64,000 nt of DNA, from positions 82,552 to 146,551 of the forward strand of contig FN648470.1 of the NCBI GenBank assembly GCA_000310025.1, written 5' to 3'. The DNA comes from Ectocarpus siliculosus (lineage: Eukaryota; Sar; Phaeophyceae; Ectocarpales; Ectocarpaceae). Below are positions 1 to 10,426 of this stretch, piece by piece. A program made the translations under genes and the position numbers. Under the pieces are notes generated by a model. It was not told where the DNA came from. It made no database searches and worked only from the letters and a program-made list of their open reading frames with translations. How positions within the stretch are numbered: position 1 is the stretch's first letter; each line of letters starts with the position of its first letter.

Positions 1-1663
1 AGTAGAGGTAGTGAGAGCCGCCACGTGGCGCAATGCAGACCATGTGTTTGAGACGCGCTCAGTGTGAAGGACTGCTGTCGTCGTGTGCTGTGTCTATAGA
101 TTGTGATTGTGGTGTATGTCTTTTGTTTGTCTTATGGGTTTGTTTTATTTTTTCTGCCTCGTTTTATTAGTCTTTCTCTTCTTTTTCCATAATTTTCCAT
201 CTCGTTTGTCCTTTTCGCCTCTGCCTCCGATGGCCTTCTCTCTATCTCTGTGAAGTAGCAAGATTGAACCAGGGGATGTACCTCTCTCTCGGACCGTGTG
301 TGTAAACGGGAGCGGAGGGCCCCAGATTTAGGGTCGTTGATTGAAATTGGCTTGTGGACCGGTCCATTTTTTTTAGTGTACCTTTTGTAGGTAAGTTAGT
401 ATGGGACGGCGGTAATCACTCAGTTGAGTGTTTTCCAATGAAGAGATCGGAACGGTTCTTTATTGTGAAGACAACAACAACAGTATGGTGTGTGTGCGAT
501 GAGTTCCCGATTGGTTTACCTTGGTTTTGCAGTTTTTTTGTTCGTGCCGTTGAAGGGAGGGGCGGCGGTTGCGTGTACGGTTGAGGAGTGCACCAGCGTG
601 GTCTTATCTTACCAATGTCTACAAGGAGAGTTTGTGTACCGGTAATGCGCCTGTGTCTCGTTGTAACGGCTACATGTTTTAGGGGAAAGCCCGGTTTGTA
701 TCCGCCGCGTGGACGTCTGTGGAGAGAATAAACAGGGTTCCGTACAGGACGACAACGTAATGTTTCAGAGTTGCTCCGACGACTGAAGACATTTTGTGCA
801 GAATCTTCAGGAAGGCTAGTGGTGTCAAGTTGGCACACCAACGACACAAGGCGCTACTTCTTGAAACCCATCGACTGATGCTTGTACGAATGTACGGATC
901 CCGTCTTGCCTGTTGCACCAAGGCTCTCAAGGTGCCGATCTGATCTTATTTGTTTGAAGGATTGACTCCCTCTGAGGGGGGTATAGGTCCGATACACACA
1001 ACGCGCGAAATGTTGGCGATCACGTGGTAACCACCAGGTCATGAGATCGATCCTTACTCGGATGACCTTTTTTCCCCGAAGGTGACTTTTTTTCTACTAA
1101 AAAACATTTTTTGGTTCTCCTCATTTGCGACACTCTCGCGCTATTCTCCCAGTCCTCACCAAAGACGAAGGACCAACACTTGCAAATGGCGGTCAATAGA
1201 TTTCAACGAAAAAAACAAAAACAATCGGGAATATTTATTCTGGGGCCGGGAAAAAAAAGGACACACTCGACTCCTTAGTAACGATGTTAGTTTGAAACAT
1301 GAGCATTCTCGTTTTGTTCCTGAGGCAGCGCGTATCCTACGCGAAGACACCAAGTTTATTGTCAAGAAAAGGACCACAAATACCACCGAAACTACAAACC
1401 GACTCGAAATCCGTTTTTCCGATCCGGCCCTGCATTCCCGCACTGAGGGAGTGTACTTTTTTTTTTTCTCAAATCACGTACTTGTACAGCCGAACTCCTA
1501 TCTGATTTGTGCCCAATGTGCGCCTTCCAGTCGTCGGGGGTGAAAAACAAAATAAACACACACACAAACATGTGGTCACGGCCCCTCAACTCCCTAACTT
1601 CCCCCCCACACACCCCACTCCCCCATCAAGTTACACATCGCCCCCCACTCCAGCTATGTGTAC
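1..1663. other. No gene recognised; window edge
   Basis: Nothing coding is convincing here. Reading frames are short, rich in homopolymers and match no family I know. The only identifiable item is the (CAA)n-tailed repeat end at about 443-482. Homopolymer T and A runs near 1085 and 1450 fit intron or intergenic DNA. Confidence 0.5.
443..482 (+). repeat. (CAA)n-tailed SINE-like repeat, 3' end fragment
   Basis: The segment reads gagatcggaacggttc, then a T/A stretch, then gtgaagacaacaacaaca. This is the same 3' terminus seen at 12664, 15393, 33710, 42719, 53424 and 56097. Only the last 40 bases are recognisable. Confidence 0.6.
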
Positions 1664-1852
1664 TCATCCTCGCCAGCTATCCGGAACGACAATTGCTGGT
1701 CGGAGTAAGGCCAGGCTCTCGTCGTCGTCTATCCCCGCTCGTGGTGAGAAGTAGCGCAACATTTTCTGAAGTTGCATCTTGTTGTACTTGGACGGCGGGT
1801 TGCCACCGCATTCTTTGATGTACTCTCTGAGGTTGGGGACCCTCAAACTCCG
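1664..1852 (-). CDS. SAP-like segment in frame after a TAG stop
   Basis: The frame of the upstream 263-codon exon continues, after a single TAG at 1853-1855, into about 62 codons. These contain the motif NLREYIKECGG...NKMQLQKML. The hydrophobic spacing and glycine position resemble a SAP/HeH helix-extension-helix DNA-binding fold, which is often found at the ends of transposase and DNA-repair proteins. It ends at a TGA at 1664. It may be the true C-terminus cut off by a nonsense mutation, a readthrough extension, or a separate short exon. The fold assignment rests on motif spacing only. Confidence 0.4.
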   Translation of the reverse strand, partial: RSLRVPNLREYIKECGGNPPSKYNKMQLQKMLRYFSPRAGIDDDESLALLRPAIVVPDSWRG

Positions 1853-4076
1853 CTAAGCGCTCGAGCCGATAATCCGGTTAAGCTCCAGCTGGCGATCTCT
1901 CTGCGCGACAGTGTAGACTTTGATCGGCCTGGGTGCCTTTGGTTGTTTCGTGGTCGACCCCTTACCGCCAACCTCCCCCTTCAACTTGTCTCTTAGCGCC
2001 ATCTCTGCTTTGCGGTTTTTTAAGCGCTTCTTCAGGTTCGTCAGTTCATTCGTGAACGCGAACATGCGGCAATTGTGCCACTTCTTCAAAACGAAATCGA
2101 ACAGGTCGTCACATTGCTTTGTGCACCCCTTCCCCCCTTTGGGTCCGAGGTGAGGGTCTTCCACGAGACCCACACACCTTGACCATGCCGCCTTGACGGG
2201 CTCATACGTGGAAATCACCCTGTATATTTCCGACGGCAAATCACCCAGATACGTCGCCAACAGGGTGGGGTTGAGCAATGCCGACCTATACCCCATCTCT
2301 AGTGCACGCACGAAAAGATAGAAATCAGCTGAAGCGAAAATGAGACCCTTCCCTTCCCACGGGTTGTTCCTCTCCTCGACCACGAATTCCAAGCCACTGA
2401 AATGAGGGTCGGCCTCCCGGAACTCCTCAGCGGATGCAACTTTGTGGCTGTTGACAAATGGCAAGAACGCCGAACCGAGAGAACGCTGTTTGTTCACGCG
2501 TGAAAGGGCGCTACTTAAAAGCCACCCAGCAATGTTGTACACAAGACGCCGTTGATGAACGTCCAGTTCAACGTCGCAGGCAGGATACGCCACTTTGACG
2601 AGATGGGCCTCGTCCAAACATTGCGTGAGGGTCTTGTCAACGACCTGCTCGGAATATGTATCACGGGGGGGGTGTAGCGGGTTGATGGATCATTGTCACG
2701 CCCAAATACAAAAACACCCTAAACACCAAACGAACTGGTACACCGGCAAGATTCTCGCGCCCATACGACTCTACCAGCCTTCCACGTGCCAACCATTCGA
2801 GGCAGACTCACCTCGTCGATGGCCCCGAACACGCAAGTGAGTGTGTGAGCGACACGCCGACTCTCCACTCCTAGCTCTTGAGCCTTGCGGACGATGCTCG
2901 GCTCGGTTCTGAACTCCAGTTGCTTCGGAAAGCGCTCGTCCTCACGCTTCTTCTCGTACGCTAGTGCGCGCTTCGACGAAGGCGGTTGTTGGAATTTTTA
3001 CCAGAACCCCCCACCACCCAAGAATCGCGTCCTTTACTCCCTGAACCAAGAGTAAACCTACGACGATATGCTTGAACTGCTTGTCTTGCCCTAGCCAATG
3101 TTCCCGGAGATGTTGCCCAACCAAGCTCACCACCCTCTGGCCTGTCGGGAGCTTGCTGATGATGAAGTCGGCCAGGGCTGCATAGGTCTATCGTGCAAGG
3201 AGCATACACCGAGCATGGCGGCGACAGCTTGAGAACAACGCATATTTATGATTGCTTTCATGGCGCCCCTCTCCTTTCATGGTTGATGGTACCAAGCAAG
3301 GTCATATTAACCGGATTCTGAAGAGACTCCAGAAAAAACACGATGTTAGCGCGAAGTCGAGACGGTGGCGGCCTTCCCTTCTCACCTGCTGTTCGGCTTG
3401 AGGAGTATCCGTCTCTTCTGCTTTTGTCTCTTCATCCTCCTCCTCCTCATCTTCCCTGGTGAATGCATCCAGGCATTCATACAGGCGGTCGAAGTCCTCG
3501 GAACCTTCATCGTCTTGATCAATACCCTTGATGCCTGTGTCACATACGAAGAATTTACGCGCGCGGGGGTGGGGGGGGTGGGAGGCACACATGCCTAAGG
3601 TGTCAGTGAGCAACCGTAATCTATTCCCTATAAGCCGGAGATGGTCTTGGTGTGCCTTACCCGCGTGACGACCGCCCAGCCTCCAGGGTACCGCTACCAT
3701 TGAAGACTCCTCATCACAAGGCAGCGATTGGGTCTGCTTGACAAAAGTCACGAGCTGTGCGGTGAAGAGTTCTTACCGCGCATAGACTCCGAGCGAGTCA
3801 TGTATCAATAGCAAAATTACGGTGACGTCGTAAACTACAAGTTCGAACACTCATGTCGGAGTCTTTGAGGACATATCTCGAACATGCCCAGGCATCAGTC
3901 CTACGGAAACCGCAGTGCACGCGTACGAAGCTAGTCTTACCCAAGTCTTCGTCGTCACTCCCATGTTGCTCGGGATTGCTGTGGCCTTTCCCCTCTTCTT
4001 CCCCTCCGGCGATCCTGAGCGAAGGCATGGGTGCGGCATCAACAGAGGGCAAATTAGCACCAAGTGCTACCACCAT
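1853..4076 (-). CDS. Five-exon gene, transposase-like C-terminal region
   Basis: Proposed exons on the minus strand are 4076-3941, 3594-3386, 3187-3062, 2970-2812 and 2644-1853. All introns have GT-AG ends (for example donors GTAAGA, GTGAGA and GTGAGT), and the phases fit throughout, giving about 473 residues. The first two exons are acidic, with a run of Glu/Asp in exon 2 (EDEEEEDEETK). Exon 3 contains a hydrophobic helix-rich segment. Exon 5 (263 codons) has a hydrophobic LVYNIAGWLL motif, later FVRALE, and a final basic helix (TNLKKRLKNRKAEM). That layout recalls the C-terminal part of P-element/THAP9-type transposases, but I cannot place it in a named family. The start at 4076 is the first ATG in a plausible frame, and upstream exons are possible. 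It could be a host gene of a lineage-specific family; I judge a transposable-element origin more likely. Confidence 0.55.
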
Positions 4077-4299
4077 GACACTACTTTACGTCGACGGCGA
4101 TCACATCGTGCGCTATCAAAGTTGTCCTCATGCTAACCCTACCCTGCAAATATGCATACCTCTCCCAGAGAAAAACCACGAAGGCGATGCACGGGCGCAG
4201 CACAGACGTCCTCATCTTCGTCAGAACCATCCCACCCCCCCCCTGCCGCCGCCCCGCGCAGGTCCTCCATGATTTCGAAGCGCGATCACCCACCTGTTA

Positions 4300-6115
4300 T
4301 GGTTTTTTAATCATACGTTGGTGAATGGACAGGCATGTATACAGCCTCGACTTCCCTGTGAGCCCGAATATCTACCATGTATCAACATAGTGGCGGGCAC
4401 ACTCATAAATAAATGCACATCCGTACGAGCAATGATATTGCGGTCGCGTCCTGTCGTAGTCTCGCCGTCAAGAGGACTTCCAGACACGATTGCACACTCC
4501 GGAATCCACCGTACAAAACATGATACAACCAGGTGACAGACCTCGCGCTACACTGCCGTGCTTTGGTGCCCCCCTGTCCACCTACCCTCCTAACCTCCAC
4601 CAGACTCTGCGTTGGTCGGGTGGTTGTGATGGGTATAGGGTAGGTTGCATGAGAGACCACACACCCGTGCACGCTGATTTCAAAGCAACGACTACTCCAC
4701 GGCGAAGAAGATGCATCAATGTAACGAAATGTTTTCGGAAAGCTCTCTAGGAGACAGCTTCAACGCGGCCGTTTTGGCACCGTCACGCTTGATATCGTGG
4801 AGAAATGGAGCTGTGATACCCGGTTCAGGGGGGTGGTATCTTATGTCACCTACCTGTTGACATACGTTGCCTCCAGCGTCGGGTTTGCAACGTCCACATC
4901 AGGCACCCAATTAATGCCACACGGCAGAGAGTATAAGAGCAAGTCTCTATTTGGGTCATCTCCCACGCCCCTGAGGGACGTCGGCGATACACAAACCCAC
5001 AGGACGTGACATGTGTCAACTGCTGTGTCTTTGCGGGACCACTGAATTTGAACTGAAACCAACAAGTTTTCTCACAAGTACGAAGCGAGTTGATGATCAA
5101 TTGCCGTGAAACTTTGCAATATCAGAGGAAACGTAGTTGACTACGGAGGGACAGCAACCGTTGCGTACGGGAAAGCTTAGTAGCCGAGAGCGGCAGAGAA
5201 GGGCCCTAGCACCTCGCTGCTGCTGGTTTGAACTGAGCTGTAACATTTTTCAGTTTTTCTCCCCGCACCTGTTGCGGATTGAGCCCAATCCTCCTGCACG
5301 ACGTTACCAGGTGTATGCAGCCACGTTCTCGCACCCTAGCGAGGAGAAGCACTCTCCTGGTGTGCTCCACTTCTTGCGTTTATGGGGCGGCGTGGGGCCA
5401 AGCCGGGGGGTTTCGTATGTTTTTTCGAAGCTTTTTTGGGGGCAAAAATCCGGCGCGCATTGCGGACAGCTTTCATATAGGAAATTTGGGAGTGATCGGC
5501 CTATGGTTATTATAGTCATAGTCTTTGCTCTGCAGCCAACGGTCGGATTTAGCTTGTAAGTAGAATTGCAGATAGCTGTAGTCCATACCTACACGATGTA
5601 ATTGGTTTGAGGTCGATTGGGGCTCTGTGGGTGGAGATCTGCCGGGTGGAGCAAATAAGAACTTACTCCACCGGTGGAGCAAATAGCATTGCCGATTATT
5701 AATCGCTCTGCGCATCGGAGATAGATAGATGTGAGGACGGGGTGTTGTTGTTGTTGTCTTCACAAAATAAAACTCGCATCAATTACTAATAATCCCAAAA
5801 TCGTGGGTGGAAGAAACACTATAGGTAGTAGCGCCCATAGTTAAGAAACGTCAATACAGGTCGAGCCTCAATCCCATATTTTGGGTCGAAGGACCGACCC
5901 AAGTCGTCCATTTGAAAATTCTTTTTCCTGTTGACTGTCGCATCCTCTCGATTCTCTTATTCTTTAGAATTTCTGCGTATTATTTTCTTATATCTGTATT
6001 TTGGTCTCTAATGACAATCCACTTCATCAAGCCCTCAAGAGAGGCGGTGGAGTGGAGAGTGCCATCACCCCCGTACCACAGCGGAGAGCATGTGGTTTTT
6101 CGCGATGTGTGGCAG
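4300..6115. other. Repeat-rich, no gene recognised
   Basis: No reading frame here looks real. At 4826-4856 is a fragment matching the right end of the GACACAAGATA MITE family (ggtatcttatgtcacctac). At 5736-5762 is a (GTT)n-GTCTTCAC end of the CAA-tailed repeat. A stretch near 5685-5735 resembles 21012-21058. Confidence 0.45.
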
Positions 6116-6117
6116 TT

Positions 6118-6395
6118 CTGAAGCTTCAGCTTCAGTCTCATCGTTCGATATCCGTGGAAGTTTCATTCGCATGCCCCACGCCTTGCCCGACCGGGTCTAA
6201 AATGCTGATGATCTCGAGCTACAGTGCAAATTTCGTGGCGCCTCGAGTATGGTTCGGTCTGGAATCGCAAATCATGAGCCGTCCCCGAGTTTGAGCAGGT
6301 TCCGCCTCCTGTGGCCGGCAAGAGTCGGCCTTGACTGTTCCTTGCCTGTTTCACCATGGAGACGCCCCGTTGAACAGCGAAAGGGGGTCCTGCGC
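6118..6395 (+). repeat. Family X repeat copy (CTGAAGCTTCAG end)
   Basis: This copy begins with a CTGAAGCTTCAG palindrome, continues through tcatcgttcgatatccgtgg, and ends near a run of T after a conserved gttgaacagcgaaag block. The same order of blocks recurs at 13175, 14370 and 15672 in this orientation, and at 9230, 17395, 17985 and 19190 in the opposite one. No coding capacity is seen, so it is probably a non-autonomous element. Confidence 0.7.
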
Positions 6396-6439
6396 GCCAC
6401 ATTTTTTTTTGTTTTTCGTCGTGGTCTTGAGTTGACCGT

Positions 6440-6880
6440 TTTATACACATGCGGCTGCTGCGGCGCTGCTGTTACGCTCGGAAAGTTATCGTTGTCAGGT
6501 TTGACAACAGCCTGCTCGTTCGTGTAGCGGTAGCGGTGCGCATCTATCGCGACGGCAAGCGCATTGACATAGATTGTTCATCCGTCGTGCGTGTACATAG
6601 TCTGCGTATATATTTAGTTGTGTTTTGTTGTCACTTCATACCACAAAAAAAAAGTCTCCACAGTTCGGAAAATGCAGCTTGCTGCTGCTGCACGCAGATT
6701 GCTGCTATATTTGCTTGGAGATGAGGCAGCCTGCTCGTTCGTGTAGCGGTAGCGGTGCGCATCTATCGCTACGGCAAACACATTTGAGATAATAGGAAAT
6801 GTGGCAGCCTGCTCGTTCGTGTAGCGGTAGCAGTGCGCATCTATCGCTGCGGCAAACAAGTTTGAAATATTGAATTATTA
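6440..6880 (+). repeat. Family Z repeat with three tandem copies
   Basis: A block starting gcctgctcgttcgtgtag and continuing agcggtgcgcatctatcgc occurs three times, at about 6508, 6729 and 6807. The last two lie about 78 bases apart in direct tandem. The same block appears inverted at 18790-18830 and 19020-19070. Confidence 0.65.
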
Positions 6881-7129
6881 TTAACGGCAATGCTATATGC
6901 GCCGGTACCGGCGCAAATTCTTAACCGCGCCGGTACCCTTAACTCCGCTTGTAGACCTTTGATCGACTTCAAACAACTTGCGCTGTGTAGCTATGGCCCA
7001 CAGCTATTACGCGAGCCATTCGGCGTGCGAATCCACCCCGTGGTTGCAGAGTTATGCTCGAAAAAGGGGGCTCAGCGGGATCGCAGCAGGAACGAATCCG
7101 GCCGTAACTCCACTCTCAGACCTCTAATG

Positions 7130-8000
7130 AACACCAAACAAGTTGTGCTGTGTTGCTACGGTCCGCAGCTATCATCTGAGCTATTGGCTGCACCGATCAG
7201 CTCAGTAGTCGCAGAGATAACGCCGAAAAGGGGGCTCAGCAGCATCGCAGCGGGGGGTGTCAGGCACGATTCCAGCCGTATCTCAGCCCCCAAAGCTCTA
7301 ATGGACACCGAACAAGCTGCGCTGTGTTGCGATGGCCCACAGCTATCATTCGAGCCGTCGGTTGCACCAATCCGCCCAGTGGTTGCAGAGGTATGCCTAC
7401 CCACGGGGGGTACCGTGACGCCAGAAGTGGTGGCGCAGTTAAGGCTTATCTGCGCCACCACCCGTACCTTGCACGACAGGCCATAGATCGACACCAAACA
7501 AGCTGCGCTGTGTTGCTATGGCCCACAGCTATCATTCGAGCCGTCGGTCGCACCAATCGGCCCAGTGGTTGCAGAGGTATGCCTACCCACGGGGGTACCG
7601 TCTGGCGCATTTAAGGCTTATCTGCGCCACCACCCTCAACTTGCACGAGAGACGATGGATCGACACCAAACAAGCTGCGCTGTGTTGCCATGGCCCACAG
7701 CTATCGTTCAAGCTGTCGGGTGCACCAATCAGCCCAGTGGTTGCAGAGGTATGCCTACCCACGGGGGTACCGTGACGCCAGAGGTGGTGGCGCAGTTGAG
7801 GCTTATCTGCGCCACCACCCTCAACTTGCACGAGGGACGATGGATCGACACCAAACAAGCTGCGCTGTGTTGCTATGACCCACAGCTATCGTTCGAGCCG
7901 TCGGTTGCACCAATCCGCCCAGTGGTTGCAGAGGTATGCCTACCCACGGGGGTACCGTGACGCCAGAGGTGGTGGCGCAGATAAGCCTTATCTGCCCCAC
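7130..8000 (+). repeat. Tandem array of ~172-186-bp monomers
   Basis: The anchor acaccaaaca (or acaccgaaca) recurs at 7305, 7491, 7663 and 7848, giving spacings of 186, 172 and 185. More diverged units lie upstream from about 6960. The 172 unit lacks about 13 bases next to the GGTACC-containing part. Each junction carries a perfect hairpin, ggtggtggcgcag...ctgcgccaccacc. The array runs into the assembly gap, so its true copy number is unknown. Confidence 0.75.
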
Positions 8001-8100
8001 NNNNNNNNNNNNNNNNNNNNNNNNNNNNNNNNNNNNNNNNNNNNNNNNNNNNNNNNNNNNNNNNNNNNNNNNNNNNNNNNNNNNNNNNNNNNNNNNNNNN
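8001..8100. other. Assembly gap (100 N)
   Basis: One hundred N characters; the size is a placeholder. The gap sits inside a tandem array within a palindrome, the kind of structure that blocks assembly. Confidence 1.
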
Positions 8101-8616
8101 GGGTTGGCATACCTCTGCAACCACTGGGCGGATTGGTGCAACCGACGGCTCGAATGATAGCTGTGGGCCATCGCAACACAGCGCAGCTTGTTCGGTGTCC
8201 ATTAGAGCTTTGGGGGCTGAGATACGGCTGGAATCGTGCCTGACACCCCCCGCTGCGATGCTGCTGAGCCCCCTTTTCGGCGTTATCTCTGCGACTACTG
8301 AGCTGATCGGTGCAGCCAATAGCTCAGATGATAGCTGCGGACCGTAGAAACACAGCACAACTTGTTTGGTGTTCATTAGAGGTCTGAGAGTGGAGTTACG
8401 GCCGGATTCGTTCCTGCTGCGATCCCGCTGAGCCCCCTTTTTCGAGCATAACTCTGCAACCACGGGGTGGATTCGCACGCCGAATGGCTCGCGTAATAGC
8501 TGTGGGCCATAGCTACACAGCGCAAGTTGTTTGAAGTCGATCAAAGGTCTACAAGCGGAGTTAAGGGTACCGGCGCGGTTAAGAATTTGCGCCGGTACCG
8601 GCGCATATAGCATTGC

Positions 8617-8660
8617 CGAAAAAATAAATGTTGTACCCAAAGCTGCACATTTATTTTTCG
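8617..8660. repeat. Small hairpin beside palindromic element
   Basis: The segment cgaaaaaataaatgt is followed 15 bases later by acatttatttttcg, an almost perfect inverted repeat. It abuts the right end of the palindromic element. Confidence 0.5.
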
Positions 8661-8842
8661 CTTTTTTTGTTCTACAGCTATTATAGGCTACATTAAGTAC
8701 ATATTATGATGGAATGATGGGTAATTATCCATGCTCTCTACTACTGCTGTACGTTTGTTGACGCGTGCGCATAATATTTGTTGTTGACTTCTCGGCGGAA
8801 CACATCGTCCATTGCACAGACAGCAGCTTACCTCCGATCTCG

Positions 8843-9142
8843 ACATGTTCGCGCGAATAGTTGCCTACCTGCCATGAAATTGAAGCCCCGCTGTCCGACA
8901 TACACATACATCATTTCATGCTTCGAGGCCAGGACAAGCTTGCCAACGAGAGGCCGGGGCACACCTCTGCCACGTGATGCGTGATAGATTCCGCCGTGTT
9001 TGAACGGACACATACAATCTGATTTGTTCTTGTTATTCGCGCGCGCTCCTTCGACCATGAAGTTGTGCCATGTGTGACGCCCGCTGAACTTCGGATTTAC
9101 CACATTATTATCCACCTCCTTCTCGCACCTGCAGCACCTCAT
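8843..9142 (-). CDS. Possible exon, unknown protein
   Basis: An open frame from an ATG at 9142 contains CRCEKEVDNN near its start and later HNFMVEG, CMCPFKHGG and VGKLVLASKHEMM. Composition is more protein-like than the surrounding frames. It ends close to a good donor (GGAG|GTAAGC at about 8831), which would make it an exon rather than a whole gene. I do not recognise the family. It lies downstream of the RING ligase terminal exon on the same strand. It could be a fragment of a transposon gene or a chance frame. Confidence 0.3.
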
Positions 9143-9229
9143 ACCACCTCGAAAAAAAAACTCCTAGAGGACCAGCACGGTTGCCCGAGGCAAGCTGCTA
9201 TGCCAACCTAGAGACCGAATAGCATACTT

Positions 9230-9770
9230 GAGGTGCCATGAGATTTGCACTGTAGCTCGAGATCAGCATTTGAGGCAGGGTCGGACAAGCGGTGGGCGAT
9301 GCGAACGAAAGTTCCACCCACCCACGGATGTCGAACGATGAGACTGAAGCTAATGCTTCAGAAAAGCTTCAGAATTTGTCATGAATATGTTTCCTTCACA
9401 TCACCTGCGGGCGTAAACACCAGAAACCTTTCGACAAAAAAAACACTTGCGAGAACAGTACGCCGCATGCAGCGAGTGTGCCATCCCACCAATCTTCCAA
9501 AAAAGAGCCATGAGGACAGGACGACGGCGAACCAGTGAAGATGAGAGAGAAACAGGGCCAATGGTCGCACATGGCCGCACACACGTTCATGCACACTGCT
9601 GCACACTTGGCGACTGGCTATGATTTGGGATGCCCTATCGAGGCATACTCGACATGTCGCGAGCCGTGTGCCTTGCGTCGAGATCGGCTATTGAGACACA
9701 GCCGGGCAAGGGTGGGGGAATCGGAATGAGAGGGTCTGCGACAAAACGTAGAGGCTGAAGCTTCAGAACA
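9230..9770 (-). repeat. Two family X repeat fragments
   Basis: The region 9230-9385 has the minus-orientation block gagatttgcactgtagctcg, then the gtcgaacgatgagactgaag end. A partial copy follows at about 9660-9770, ending gaggctgaagcttcagaac. Between them is unassigned sequence. Confidence 0.55.
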
Positions 9771-10219
9771 AGTTTTGTTTCGCACTTTTTGCGGGATAGC
9801 GCTAACAAACCCCAACTTGTCTGTTGCTCGTGCTCGCAAATATCACCCGACTTCGACCAGTTCTGTGCAGCCGTGATGATTGCACGTCCACGCTCGTTGC
9901 GTGGTCGTTTGCGCAGATATTTTATTTATTGCGTTTTGACACCTAAATACAAACAGAGGTGTCAAGTTGAGTGACTCGCCGGGTCGTAGGTGGAGAGATC
10001 TATTCTCCTCAGGTCAACCTCGACACCCATCGTGCAGCGCACGTCTATTTTACTACTGCTGCAGCTGACCTACACTTCCACCCACGCCATCTGGTAACCC
10101 TGTTCGCAACTGCTTTTAGAAACCCATACCTACGCGGTTGGATTTTCAAACCTTCCAGAGGCGGAGTAATTCACAGGGCGTTGGGTTACATCCACGCGAA
10201 ATAACAGAACACGAAGTGC

Positions 10220-10426
10220 CTAGAACAAAACAAGGCATAACACGACAAAAGACCCCAACACAAGCAATACTCGAGATAAGAACGCCTGCTGTGCCTCCTC
10301 TACCGCCCCCCCCTCCCGGCTAGGTCCTCTGTTCACTTGAACCGCGGCACTCCCATCCACTATCTCCGCCACCTCGTCGTCGCCTGCTCTAGCACCGGCA
10401 GGTCGTGCTGGTGACGTAAAGCTTTG
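10220..10426 (-). CDS. RNF185: Terminal (membrane anchor) exon of the RING ligase
   Basis: The acceptor GCTCAG|CAAAGC leads into 68 codons and a TAG at 10220-10222. The exon holds a polar Gly/Ala/Asp segment, then [10 protein letters not shown] and an 18-residue hydrophobic helix at the very C-terminus. This matches the tail-anchor position of RNF5/RNF185. Phase 0 fits the CAG TTT|GTAAGT donor at 26078. No other RING-gene fragment is nearby, so I assign it to the exons 15.65 kb upstream. Confidence 0.8.
   Translation of the reverse strand, partial: QSFTSPARPAGARAGDDEVAEIVDGSAAVQVNRGPSREGGAVEEAQQAFLSRVLLVLGSFVVLCLVLF

Larger units (their letters stand above)
6885..8618. mobile_element. Long palindromic (foldback) element around gap 1
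   Basis: The left arm, 6885 to about 7396, is the near-exact reverse complement of the right arm, about 8107 to 8618. The outer ends read cggcaatgctatatgcgccg and its complement, followed by GCGCCGGTACCGGCGC, itself a palindrome. Between the arms are direct tandem monomers and a 100-N gap. No transposase is seen and no clear target-site duplication flanks the ends. It could be a foldback/MITE-type element with about 510-bp inverted repeats. Alternatively, the second arm may be an inverted misjoined copy of the first contig end. Confidence 0.65.

Noticed and set aside
1082..1543. 153-codon plus-strand frame
   Set aside because: It is dominated by Lys/Asn/Phe runs from A and T homopolymers. 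No family similarity and no splice context.
5200..5220. CRISPR-like or operon structures
   Set aside because: No regularly spaced direct repeats of CRISPR type and no prokaryotic gene organisation occur anywhere. All assignable genes are spliced.
7821..8640. Long frames through the palindromic element (255 codons minus, 198 codons plus)
   Set aside because: The same protein appears on both strands because the DNA is palindromic, and the frame crosses the N gap. It reflects repeat structure, not a gene.
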